DNA from: Pterobdella sp. o SKG-2022
Lineage: Eukaryota; Annelida; Clitellata; Hirudinida; Piscicolidae
DNA length: 64,000 nucleotides
Reading direction: 5' to 3'
Assembly (NCBI GenBank): GCA_964035795.1
Contig: OZ038320.1
Location: forward strand, 4,217,896 to 4,281,895
Below the pieces are notes generated by a model that saw nothing but the letters and a program-made list of their open reading frames with translations, had not been told where the DNA came from and did not search any database. Below are positions 1-12,600 of this stretch, piece after piece; positions within the stretch are counted from its first letter, which is position 1; each line of letters starts with the position of its first letter. A program made the translations under genes and the position numbers.

Positions 1-455
1 CAAATATTTAAAATAATTCAGTTTAAAAAAAAATACTGAATTTATTTCATAAAAATAACCAATATTGAATTTTCATATTTTGTATAAATGCACAGAGCTT
101 TTAGCAACAAATGTCATTATGAAATTTGTAAAACAGACACAAAAAAGCTTGCTTTGATGAGTAAGTTTTGTCAAAACCTGAGAACAATAATTTTTTGATA
201 TAGAAAAACCTTTGTGTATTGAAATAAAATTTTGAAAATTTAATCCGTCCGCATTTTCAACAATTAATAAAAGCTTCTAAAACTACAGTTATATGATAGC
301 TTTGAATAAAGTATATTAAACAAAGTTTGACTAATGCCTCTTTATTATAGATAATTTTTCATGGTTCTACTCTATTATGATACAGCTTTAATGCATACTA
401 TTGTTTCTGACAGTTATCTTTGCAAGTTCAAACAGATTCGATAATAACCAAACAG

Positions 456-617
456 ATGCTGTGCCCATATTTCTTATTTGGAACATCTCTTTTTCAAATA
501 CTCAAACACCACCAACAACAAAAGCATCGGCTTAACCCTTTCTACTACAACTTCTAATGCATACAAAAGCAACAATACTTACCTGCAAAACTGTCAAGAT
601 GATAATGACGGCTTCCA
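456..617 (+). CDS. ARFGEF3: ARFGEF3 exon a (first visible)
   Basis: Acceptor aaacag at 450-455, donor CA/GTTAGT at 618, phase 2 in and phase 2 out. It encodes a stretch beginning CCAHISYLEHLFFKYS and ending DDNDGFQ. Support is the open frame and matching phase only; I see no clear family motif, so the exon could be shorter or absent. Confidence 0.5.
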
Positions 618-3600
618 GTTAGTTTTAATATACTTCGTACATCATAAATATCACCATCAGCATTCAACCGTCATCATAAACTATCATCATCAGCATTTCA
701 CCGTCATTTTTTTCTCACGACTCTCACCACCATCATTTTTATGATTTCTGAGTTTTCTTTCATCACATATGTAGCTCTTTACTACCATCATTCAAACCTT
801 ACCAACAGAGAAACTGTGGCTTACAGCAACGACACGAACCCGTCATTGAACATAAGGGAGATTATAGAAAGGAACAGGGAAGGAATGATGATGGAGGCGG
901 GAGGAGGGATATTGACGTTTAAGCAGACGTCTGAAGTCCTCTATGGCTTGACTCAGCTTGTTGATAGGTTTATATGATTATCAATATTCTATGGGTTTAT
1001 TGAGAATTTTAATATTATTTGAGAATTTAATCATCATTTTATAATTTTATTCACTTCTTAAAAGATTTCATCTTAGCATGTAGATAAATTTTGACTTACT
1101 GAAAAAGTTTAATTTTTCATTTTCCTATTTTGCATAGTATCAAACTTCTAACCATTCCTAATAACTAATTCAACGCTCTCATACAAAATTATATAATCAC
1201 CAACCAAGATTCTACGACGAAGCAGCTGAAAATCTCAACCTAGACTCCCTTTTGAAGTTTTTCAGTGAGCTTTGCGCCACAAGCAAACAGACTTTAGAAA
1301 ACGGCATTTGTGCACAGCAGTCAGACTTATCTAACAACCTTACAAACACGCCAATCTCCTCCACCTACCACCTTCATCACCTTGGGGACGTGCTTCTTAA
1401 AATGGTCAATGGAAACAGACCTTTGTTGCATGTTATTAAAGCTTGGGCTGTTGTGACTCCTCATTTGGTCGAGGTGAGTGGTGTGGTGGGTTGTGATGTG
1501 GGAATGGTGGTGTGTTGGGGGCCAGTGGAATGGTGGAGTGTGGGAATGGTAGTTTTTTCCTTGATATAATAGTAATATTTTAAAACTAGAATTTGTCATT
1601 CACGCAATGATAGACTTTTATCAAAATCGATATGGGCTTTTGAAGTTGTGTATATTGTCATTGTTAATAGTACTGTGGGTTTCGTTGATACTATATTATA
1701 ATGCAGGAAAATTTTTAACTAAAAAAAATAAAACGTATTTAGAATATTCTTAGACGACTTACGTCTTGGAAAAAAATCTTCACTGAAGTTTTTTTGCTGT
1801 TTACATCAAATATAGGAAGTTTTCAATTAATTCCTTGGAACAGTGAAAAAACTATCCTTTTTGGTTAATCACTATCCTAAAACGTTTTTTTGAAAAATTT
1901 TTTGATAAAAAACATTCTGAAAAGTACTTTATATTTCAATTGGTTAGGCGGCTGGTCACAAAGACAACACAGTTTCAAGGAAAGCCATTGAAATCACCCA
2001 CCACGTTATAACTTCCGTGATATCCAAGCATTTGATGCGCATACAGCCATTATGCCCACAACCATTACCCTCGTCAGCCCACGATAAATCTTCTATATCG
2101 CTACTGTCGCAGTCTCATGATTTCCACTTTATTCAGGTTTATATTCATGTCGAAGTTTGAGATAAACGATAGATAGAAAGATCAATAGATGCATGATTTT
2201 AAACCGGGTTTTAGGCCCACTATGTCGAGAGTGGTCCGTTTTGAAGCTTCTAACTATATTACGTTAAAATTTTGGAAAAGATTTTAATTTTTTGAAATAA
2301 ATATTCATTTTTAACTAAACATAATGTATTTTTCTAAAAGTCAAGACTATCATGTTGAAAAATTCAGAAGTACGAAAGTAAATTTAAAAAAGATGATTTC
2401 ATAAAGTTTTATTCAAAATGAAGCGTCTCAGATAACTTCAAAAAATCTCTGTTTGTTTAAAAACTCAAAACATTTTTTTCAAATAAAGTTTCATAAGCCC
2501 GTTTGTTTAACATCTACTATTATTTTTTGGCCCGCCGTATCATTTATTTAAAATCCAACTCAAAACACATAAAAAATACTGATAGAAAACACTGTGGTTG
2601 ATAAAAATATGTACCCAAAATACAAAACTTCTATAAGAGAAACTCACGCACTCAAGCACCTTTGATATACATATGAAGGTGTTGTTCAAACCGTTTGAGA
2701 ACCTTCTGAGGCTCGAGATGTGTGACTTGGATGTGCAAGACCAGGTTGTGATGCTATCATTTTGACTTTTTTATTAATTATTATCATTATTCAATCTATA
2801 AAACTATTAACCATCATGTTGATCATTATTCAATCTATAAAACTATTAACCATCATGTTGATCATTGTTCAATCTATAAAACTATTAACCATCATGTTGA
2901 TCATTATTCAATCTATAAAACTATTAACCATCATGTTGATCATTATTCAATCTATAAAACTATTAACCATCATGTTGATCATTATTCAATCTATAAAACT
3001 ATTAACCATCATGTTGATCATTATTCAATCTATAAAACTATTAACCATCATGTTGATCATTATTCAATCTATAAAACTATTAACCATCATGTTGATCATT
3101 ATTCAATCTATAAAACTATTAACCATCATGTTGATCATTGTTCAATCTATAAAACTATTAACCATCATGTTGATCATTGTTCAATCTATAAAACTATTAA
3201 CCATCATGTTGATCATTGTTCAATCTATAAAACTATTAACCATCATGTTGATCATTATTCAATCTATAAAACTATTAACCATCATGTTGATCATTATTCA
3301 ATCTATAAAACTATTAACCATCATGTTGATCATTATTCAATCTATAAAACTATTAACCATCATGTTGATCATTGTTCAATCTATAAAACTATTAACCATC
3401 ATGTTGATCATTGTTCAATCTATAAAACTATTAACCATCATGTTGATCATTGTTCAATCTATAAAACTATTAACCATCATGTTGATCATTATTCAATCTA
3501 TAAAACTATTAACCATCATGTTGATCATTGTTCAATCTATAAAACTATTAACCATCATGTTGATCATTGTTCAATCTATAAAACTATTAACCATCATGTT

Positions 3601-6600
3601 GATCATTGTTCAATCTATAAAACTATTAACCATCATGTTGATCATTGTTCAATCTATAAAACTATTAACCATCATGTTGATCATTGTTCAATCTATAAAA
3701 CTATTAACCATCATGTTGATCATTGTTCAATCTATAAAACTATTAACCATCATGTTGATCATTATTCAATCTATAAAACTATTAACCATCAGGTTGATCA
3801 TTATTCAATCTATAAAACTATTAACCATCATGTTGATCATTATTCAATCTATAAAACTATTAACCATCATGTTGATCATTATTCAATCTATAAAACTATT
3901 AACCATCAGGTTGATCATTATTCAATCTATAAAACTATTAACCATCATGTTGATCATTATTCAATCTATAAAACTATTAACCATCATGTTGATCATTATT
4001 CAATCTATAAAACTATTAACCATCATGTTGATCATTATTCAATCTATAAAACTATTAACCATCATGTTGATCATTATTCAATCTATGCTTTTCTTGTTAT
4101 GATCATTATCCAATCTGTGTTACTACTATTTTTTATGATCACATTCAATATACGATGTGAGAATGTGTTTTTTTTTGAAAAATGAGAAAGATTTTTTTTG
4201 AAGATTTATAGTAGAAAATCTTATATAGAGAATGATTGGGATATTTTATTCAAAAGCTATCGAGTATATTTTGCTTTTCAAGGTGAAATACTTTTTTTAT
4301 GATAATACAAATAAGGCCCATGGTTGGAGTAATATACCAACTTGAAACATTTTTGACACGAACCTGATTTTCAACCATTTGCTATAGAATAAACATAAGA
4401 TAATATGAGTATTTCAAGAAAAAAATTTACGTCAATTAATCATAGTATCCAGTTTAAAAACCTTAAAATAAAAGTACTGTTGCTTCAAAAAACAACACTA
4501 AAAATTAGTTTTTTAAAGACATCGTATGTTTTTTGTAAACTTGAATTTTACTTTTCTCTACAACTTTGCTATTGAATTATGACAAGGTTTTACTTGTTAA
4601 AAATTTTAGCTAAATAAAAATTTTTTCCAAGTGTTCTTATAAATCCTCATTCTTTGAGTTTTACTGGTAAAACACTAAAAATTGATTAAAAACTGTGAAT
4701 TTTTTTCTCAATAGCTACAATTATAAATCTTAAACTGTCATTATTATTTCGAGTAAATTCCTCTCAAACTATCTAACCTCAAAGAACCGTTATAATGATG
4801 ACAGATTGTGAGCTCGATATGTGAGTTAGTGGAGACGAGTGCAGAGGGGATAAGGGGAGGCTGGAAGACCCTCTTTGGAGCTTTGAGGGGGGTCAAGATC
4901 GAGTCTAACCACGCTTTTCCTATCACACGAAAATCAACAGATTTCAGCATCACTAGTGATAAAAATATACTGGAAGATGCTGTTGATAACAAAGAAAACA
5001 AGCTGCAGAATATGGCTGTTAATGGCCATAGTGAAGATTACTTTGGTGGGAATGATGAGGAGTTGGCTTCTAAACGCAGTGTGGCGGCCGTGCTTGATGT
5101 CTTTGAGGCTTTCATTGCTACTGACAACGTGCAGGTAGCTTGGATGTTTTTATCGATCTTTTATTAAAATTTTTTCACGTGAACTTTTCTTTAAAATAAT
5201 TTAACATTGAAACTAGGTCTTTAGAATTATTTTAACTTCATCAAGCTTAACGGGATGAAAACTATTTAAGAACGGGATTAAAGTATAAATCCGCTAAAAA
5301 TATGATATAATTAAACTCAAAGATTTCAAGCTTTATTAAGACTCAAACTGATGATTTTTAAATCGTAAAGCTTCATGCATTAACAAACCTTTGAACATTT
5401 TTGCTTAGTTTTATCATACTTTAAAAAAACTCCATTAATACTATATAATTTTCATAATCTGTTTATATTCAAATCGTTCTCTACCAAGGTGTTTGTGAGT
5501 GCAGCAGTAGACTGCATTTTGTGTCTGCTCAAATACATTAGTCAACATGGTGGGTTCTTGATGGACGATGTTTTATTTTGTATATTTTTACCCCATGAAA
5601 ATGGGGCTGTGAAGACGCAAAACGATAAGCAATGATGATGATGATGTTAATGATGTATTAAAATATAATAATTGATATGATTATAATAGTAAAAGCTTCA
5701 TGAATATCAAGTCGCGTGTGATTTTTGTATATCTGAATAATACAAACCAAATACTGCAACAATCTATTAACAGAAAGAAACTAAGCTTTTATAATTTATA
5801 GGTTTAATTGTATAATTAATATGTATGATAAGCTTTATATATTTCGATATTTTTATTGGTATATATAATTTTTTTGATTTTTAATATTATCAATTTTTTT
5901 ATATCTTCAAAAGTGTTTCATCTTGCTTTAATTGCATTCAATATAAAAAGTCTTTTTCAATGTTTTGCACAAGCTTTTCCATAAAATCTATTGACGACGC
6001 TTAGTTCAACGCATCCATCATCGCAGATGAAAGCGAAAGAAGTACACCATTAAAAAGCTCTAAACTGCATCACAACACCATTGAAAACGTTAATAAGACT
6101 AAAAATTCAACAAAAATATTTGATCATGAAACCAACAACAAAGATGACCAGGTTGGTACCAACGAAGACTTGACTCTTAAGAAAGATACAGAGCACGATG
6201 AAGTAAAAGATCTTCACTCTACCATGCCTCTATCAAAAGAATCTAGTATAGAAACCAATAAAACTAACGATGATTATAATGATCTGTTCTTGCCATCTTT
6301 ACGCTACCTAATTAAATGCACTGAATGCCTATGTAAAATGTACCAGCTTGAAGACCAATGCCCCTCATTCTCTGGTATCCAAAGGTATTCATATATACAC
6401 TTTATTCAATGTTTTTTTATTTTAAAACTGATATTTATTTCTAAAAAATTTATTTATAAGCTTTTTAACTATTAATACATATCTATAACATTCAAGAATA
6501 TACTTAATAATGAGCATTTAAAATTTCAAAATGTATCCTCCAATATTTTTTCAATTTTCATGCTGAATAATTTTGCCAGAACACATTGAATTTTGGAATT

Positions 6601-9600
6601 AAATTGAAACTAAAGTCGATTAAGCTGATAAAGTTTAATTCAAAAAATAAATTCTTCTTTTTGACATTTTCAAGCCCAATAAGATTATTTGGATATCAGA
6701 AAAATTTTCAACTGTATTTTCATTTATTGAAATAATTTTCAAAGAAAACTTCAAAATTCAAATAATTTTTTAGAAAAGGCTTTTCAAAATTTTAACAATT
6801 TTACGAAGTTTATTCATATAACTTCCTATGTTTATTCAAGAAATCATCTAAAAGTTTCGATAATGTAAGCCTTATCATAATTCAAGAACTACCCACCAAC
6901 CCATGCAGGATCTATATAAAGGGAAAAGAAGCCGTAAATTTGGTGATTCCCAATATGAACATCCACGACTTCACCCAAGACTTCTACTTCTATCAGGGAG
7001 AAGATGATGATAACTCGGATGTTGTTGATAAAGTTGATGAGAAGGTTAACAATGGGGAAGATGGGGAGGATGGTAAGGAAGATGATGATGATAATACTGA
7101 GTGTAACTCTACATCAACCGCTACATTTGCGGTTAATCATGTAGACAAAGATGTGGTGAATAACGAAGAAAAAGATGCTGTGAATAACGAAAAAAAAGAT
7201 GGCGTTGAAGTAGTCAAAGATGGTGAGGATCACAAAGAAGCTGACAAGAATATTGAAAAGAATGGTGGAAAAGTTGAAGGTGATGTTGCGGAAAAAGATT
7301 TGTGTAAAAAAGATTCTGTAGAGAATCACCCAAAACATGAACACGTAGAGAGTTGTGGCGTGGAAGGAGATGAAACAATAGAAAAAAACGAGAGTATAAC
7401 AGATAAAAAAAATGGTGAAGTTAAAAATAAGGATGATGATGATGATTCTGTTGAGGCTATTGTTGATACAGAAAACAAACAAAATCCAGATGATGTGATT
7501 AAAAACGATGCAATAATCACTGAAAAACAAGACGAATCAAATGAAGATATAAGAAAAAACTGTTCAGAAAATGATATTAAAGGGGATGTTTACATGAATT
7601 ACGCCAGTGACTCTGAAGATTGCTTTAAAAGCATTGAAGAACTGCATCCCTCATACGACAGAAATAACAGCGATAAAACAGATAGCACCTCAAAGTGTAA
7701 CGATGACGATGAGGATATTGTGAGTGGTAATTACGGGTCGTGTGTGAGTCATCATAGTGAAGACACCGATAATGACGCTGAAGAAATCGCCGAAGAAAAT
7801 AATGAGACGTTCACTTTGAATGGTATCACGTTCAACAATAATAACTCGAGGGTTCTTCAGTCATTAGAAGAAAAGAATATGGGACAAGAAAAAATGGTGG
7901 AAATCGATAAAAATGACTTCATCATTAAAAAGCTTAACGATGAGAGAAAGAACGGAAACTCTGCAAAGTTCAACATAGAGCTGGACAGGATAAACTACAT
8001 GGATAATCTGGATGATATCGATAACCCTGGGGGTGTTTTGCATGTCTTCTATCTTCTCATTGAAGGTTATTAATGCCAGTTATAATCAGTTCAATAATTA
8101 TCAATAATTAGTTAGAAGAGTGCCTAAACCATATTAATAAAAAGTGAATGTAGCAGTGTTATTGAATGCCATCCTAGGTAACTATTACTACATTTGTATA
8201 AAGCTGAAACACCATTCTTCCAGGTTTGACTACAGCGTCGTTGGAGGTGACAGCTCGCAAGCAGACAGCTTGCATGGAGACCCTTTTCAGCATTGTCAGA
8301 TCAGTCGCAGCTTGTCCAGGTTGGCTGTCAACTTTTCCACGCTCAGCTTTGTTTGATTTTGATGGTTGATTTTTTTTATTCTATAAAAACTTTGATGATC
8401 AGTTTTTGGATAAAATCAAAAATTCTATAATTATAAGAAAAAAAATAAAAACAAAACCTTCACAACCGCATAGGACCAAGGTTTGCATTCTACTGCTTTA
8501 ACGGGATACTGATGCCCGCTCTGCAACACAGTTTCAACAAGCTGCAAGCACCCTTTTCCACATCTTCTCAAGATGACACCACAACCTTCAAACTGTTCAC
8601 CGGCATGCTGGTTGATCTGCTTGTGGATTTTATCAATCGCTTCATTGGTAGGCTGAAATGCGTGTTTAACAAAAATTTTTTTTTCATACTTTAATCAAAA
8701 ATACTCAAGACAAAAAGACCTGTCTCTCGATATACCTTTCAATTTTAAACATCTCTTCATCCACCGCAGATCAGACAGGCGTGAGTGAACAGTTGTTAGT
8801 AGCAATGGAGTCGACGATGCTGCTGTTTGTAGAGCTAGTGGCCAGGTGTGAAGTGACTCTGTCAAGGCTTGGGTGCTCCTGTATCAGGTCTGGAGAGGAA
8901 AGGGGTCGATGTGGTGGTGTTGGGGAGTTATATGTTGAATATATTTTGATTCTGGTCTTTGCAAAATCTGATGTTGGAGAAATTTATGCATGAAAATTAT
9001 TTTTTCGTTAAAATAAAACTTAATGGGGAGATAATAAATGTAATGAAGGATGAAAAAGCAATCGATTTTTTAGTCTGCATGTTAATAAGTTGTTTGATTG
9101 GACCCTTATTGTTCATTGTTATTTTGGTCGAGTATGAATTTCTGTATTAAAAATCTTTCTTCAACTTCACATAATTTAAATATATTTCATCACCTTTCTA
9201 CTACAGACACTTACTAATGAACACTGGTCATGTTTTGTCCAATCAAATGTGGGAAATCGCTGGAAGATACCTTTGCATTGCTTGTGAAGTCAGCTTGTAT
9301 CACGTGAAGCGCTTGATGACACCGTTTTTGGACCAATCAGACCAGTGCCAAGGAGATATAGGTCAAGTGAAAATCGTGGTTGAAAATCATAATTCGTCTT
9401 CTCCAACCTCATCTTCGTTCTCGTCTCCTGTGAGGAATGCTGAGCTAAAAATGAAGCAGATGAACGAACAGGTTTGCATTCTAGTGCAAGGTTTTTATAG
9501 TATCATTATCATTAACTTTTTCATGCTAGTATCAATTCATGGTACATCATTGACAACAACTTTCCATAAGTAAACCATCCTAATTTCCCCTTTACTTTTG

Positions 9601-12600
9601 ATTAAATATTGAAACTGAACAACCAAGTCCAACTTTGACCAATTGAAAGTTTAATGAAACAACCCACCAGATCTTCTTGTTAGACCGCCAAACAACAGCA
9701 AGCATACAGAGCAAAGTGGTTGAAAAGGAAGACATCAACAACATTGTTCTCATTCTATACTCCCCTTACTCCTCCAACTCCCAAGACTTCATCGCTAGGT
9801 TTTTTAATCAAATTAATTATTTTTCTATTGCTTTTCATTCTTGCTGTCTGATTATTCATCGAAACTAACGACAATCTTCAACCACACAGTATTCCTCTCT
9901 CTTTCATTACCACAAGTCTTGTGTCTCACCAGTTATTGATTCAAATAGTGGCCAACCTCATGCTAGCAGGTGTCAAACACATGGTACCACTTGAAAAACC
10001 CATACTGAGCCATCAGCTGGATTCAAGCCACAAGGCTAGAAGACAGTGCAGTTGTGATGAAGATGAGGGAAGTGAGAAACATGGGGAGAAGTGTGGCAAA
10101 GATTGCGGAGGTCATTGTGGAAAAAGAAATTGCTCGAATGTTTCTCTACCTGGTTAGAATTTTGATTCGTTTTTAATGTATTGTTCATATAGACCTTAAA
10201 TTTTTTTATTCGATGATTACAATTATCTAAACTTTTTTTATTCACCATTTATAAATGTCAACTGAAACAATCTCTGACCCTCGAATCACAGGTTGGTTAA
10301 GCAGCATGCCCACAAAGACTGTGTTGTGTTTGTTGGATTGCTTGATCGGGTCATACTCCACCCATGAAAACTTCAACAAGAAACCTGGTCTCAAAGTGCT
10401 ACTGCAGAAAACCATGGGCTTTGATGCACCTGCCAACTTGTATAAGTTAGTGCAAGCAGCTTCTGTGTACTATTGATTTCAATCGAAAATATTCCATCAA
10501 AAATGATTAGCAAGTTAAAATCTAGGTTCTAGGTTAACAACGACAAGTTTTGAGGGTTTCGATCTAAATAAATTTGAACTTATCTCAAATTTAGTTGTTC
10601 ATTTATTTCCAAAATTTAACGAAAAAAAATATTTTTTCAAACATCCCAGTTTACTCATCAAACACCAAAAAAATGAATTTCCAAATACCCCAATTTAAAA
10701 ATATCTCACCACCCACCGATACAGACAAGCTTTGACCAGCATGACCTTATATACACATGTTCTCTTGGAGATCTTGACTTCAACATCGCCCTCTGCGCTG
10801 TCCTCCCCCACTCACAACGTGTGTCGTGCGTGCCAATCTAAATTAGGTGCTTTATGCTGCCATTTTTCGAGTCATAGGCGTCATTAACTTTATCATGATC
10901 ATTATCATCAGCATAACCATTTTCATAACCATTATCATCATCACTATCATCACCTCATCAATGTAATGTAAGTATTCAAACATTACTATGATCTTACCCA
11001 GATTTGTATAGTTATTTGATGCCAGAAAAGTTGGAATCTTTGAACGAGAAGCCATCTATATCACAAGCATTATCAATACCATCATCATGCATATCCTCCC
11101 CCCTCACATCAACGCCATCATCACCTTTTTGTTCGCCAGCCAACCAACAATCCGAATCACTATCGAAAACTCTAATGTCGGATAGAATTGTGGTGCACTT
11201 TAGAGAAGTTTTTGTTGCGAAGCTTCAAAAGGCCTTTGAAACAATTAGTCAATCCTACCTTCATGTTTATGAGCACAAGGTTCGTTTTTTTCTGTTGATT
11301 AAGAAATTTTTTTTGGATTACATTTGCAAGTTATTCAATCATTTAATAAATCTACCATACTTATTCCAGGACAAGCAAAGTGTGTGCGATAGACTGTCGT
11401 CTCCAGATATGGTTTTGTTGAGAATCACGACTGAAGAGTTGAAGGTGATGAAAGCAAAAGCAAAACTAACAAACAAGAACTACAAGCATTGGAAAGCCCG
11501 CAAAGATATAAACTCGTCATTTGGTTTGTACCACCATTATTTCCAACCCAAGTTCCACGACTCATCTCTCACACCAGCCATCAACCACACTGGCACTCAG
11601 TTCTATCCCAGTAACATCACTACTTCAACTTCTTTCTACGCCCACTCGTCACACCTCCCTCAACCATCGCCAAGGAAACTTTCAAGTGCTTATATCGGTA
11701 AAAAGTTGTGTGATGAAGAAGAAAGCACTTTTTACGCAGGTAGCAGTGTTTTGACTCTCGAGTCTACAGTAAAAGAAAACGAAAACTCTAAAGAACACGA
11801 TAAAACAGTAGACAATGGCGACAATGTTGACAATTCTAATAAAGATAAAAGCAACGAAGTTACTGCTGAAAATAAAAAAGCTGAATCCGATGCTAAACAT
11901 ATAGAGAATGACAAGTTTTTAGATGAAAGTGTGGAAAAAGCGAGTGTGGTGTGGGATTGTGTTGAGTTGGTGGATTGGTGGGTAGTAGATATGGTCGGAG
12001 AAATCGAAGGATGGAAAAGCATGCAAAAAAGACTATTTCCTTTACTTAATCGTTACTCCAATGAAATGCTGCAAAAGAAATATAAAAAGATTAACTTTCA
12101 AAATGAAAATGGAGATGATATAGATTCTATAAAAGGAAGGAGCTTGCAACAGAAAAGGTCAAATTTCAAGTTGAGAAACTTCAAATCAGGCAATTTCTCA
12201 AACATGGCTGGCAAAGTAGTGGCTTCATCAGCCGCAAAGAATATTCCACGTAAGACATCGTTTGACGGCTTTGGAGTGTGGAGTGGCAGGATAAAACGAG
12301 ACATCTTCATCGACGATGCTGTCTCTGAGACTTCAGAAATCGCCAAGTCACTCCTGAAGGTTGGTAATCAAATCTTTTGAACGGATTTCATAGTTATCTT
12401 TTAAATCAGTATATAAAATAAAACAACGTAATAACTTGAAAATGAATCTTCAAAATATCGCATTCAAACGTAATAAGATAAATAATTGTTTGAATATCAC
12501 CCAGGACAGCGAAGCGGAATACAATTCCTTAGTGCATATGATGACAAACCTCGTACAACACTACAACCACCTACCAAACCACTCCTTCCACTCTCTCTTG

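Noticed and set aside
2782..4086. CRISPR-like array
   Set aside because: There are no spacers; the units are head-to-tail copies, and the DNA is a eukaryotic intron.
2762..4102. 446-codon ORF of repeated IIIQSIKLLTIML
   Set aside because: It is the translation of the 39-bp minisatellite inside an ARFGEF3 intron; the unit length is a multiple of three and the unit lacks stops in this frame. There is no promoter, splice or family support.
6005..6026. Earlier acceptor for ARFGEF3 exon h (after 6004)
   Set aside because: It would require a phase-0 donor in the preceding exon, while the observed donor CATG/GTGGGT is phase 1; the acceptor at 6019-6026 fits.
7114..7530. Minus-strand ORFs opposite ARFGEF3 exon i
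   Set aside because: They are shadows of the acidic low-complexity exon, composed of Phe/Ile/Leu runs from reversed GAT/GAA codons.
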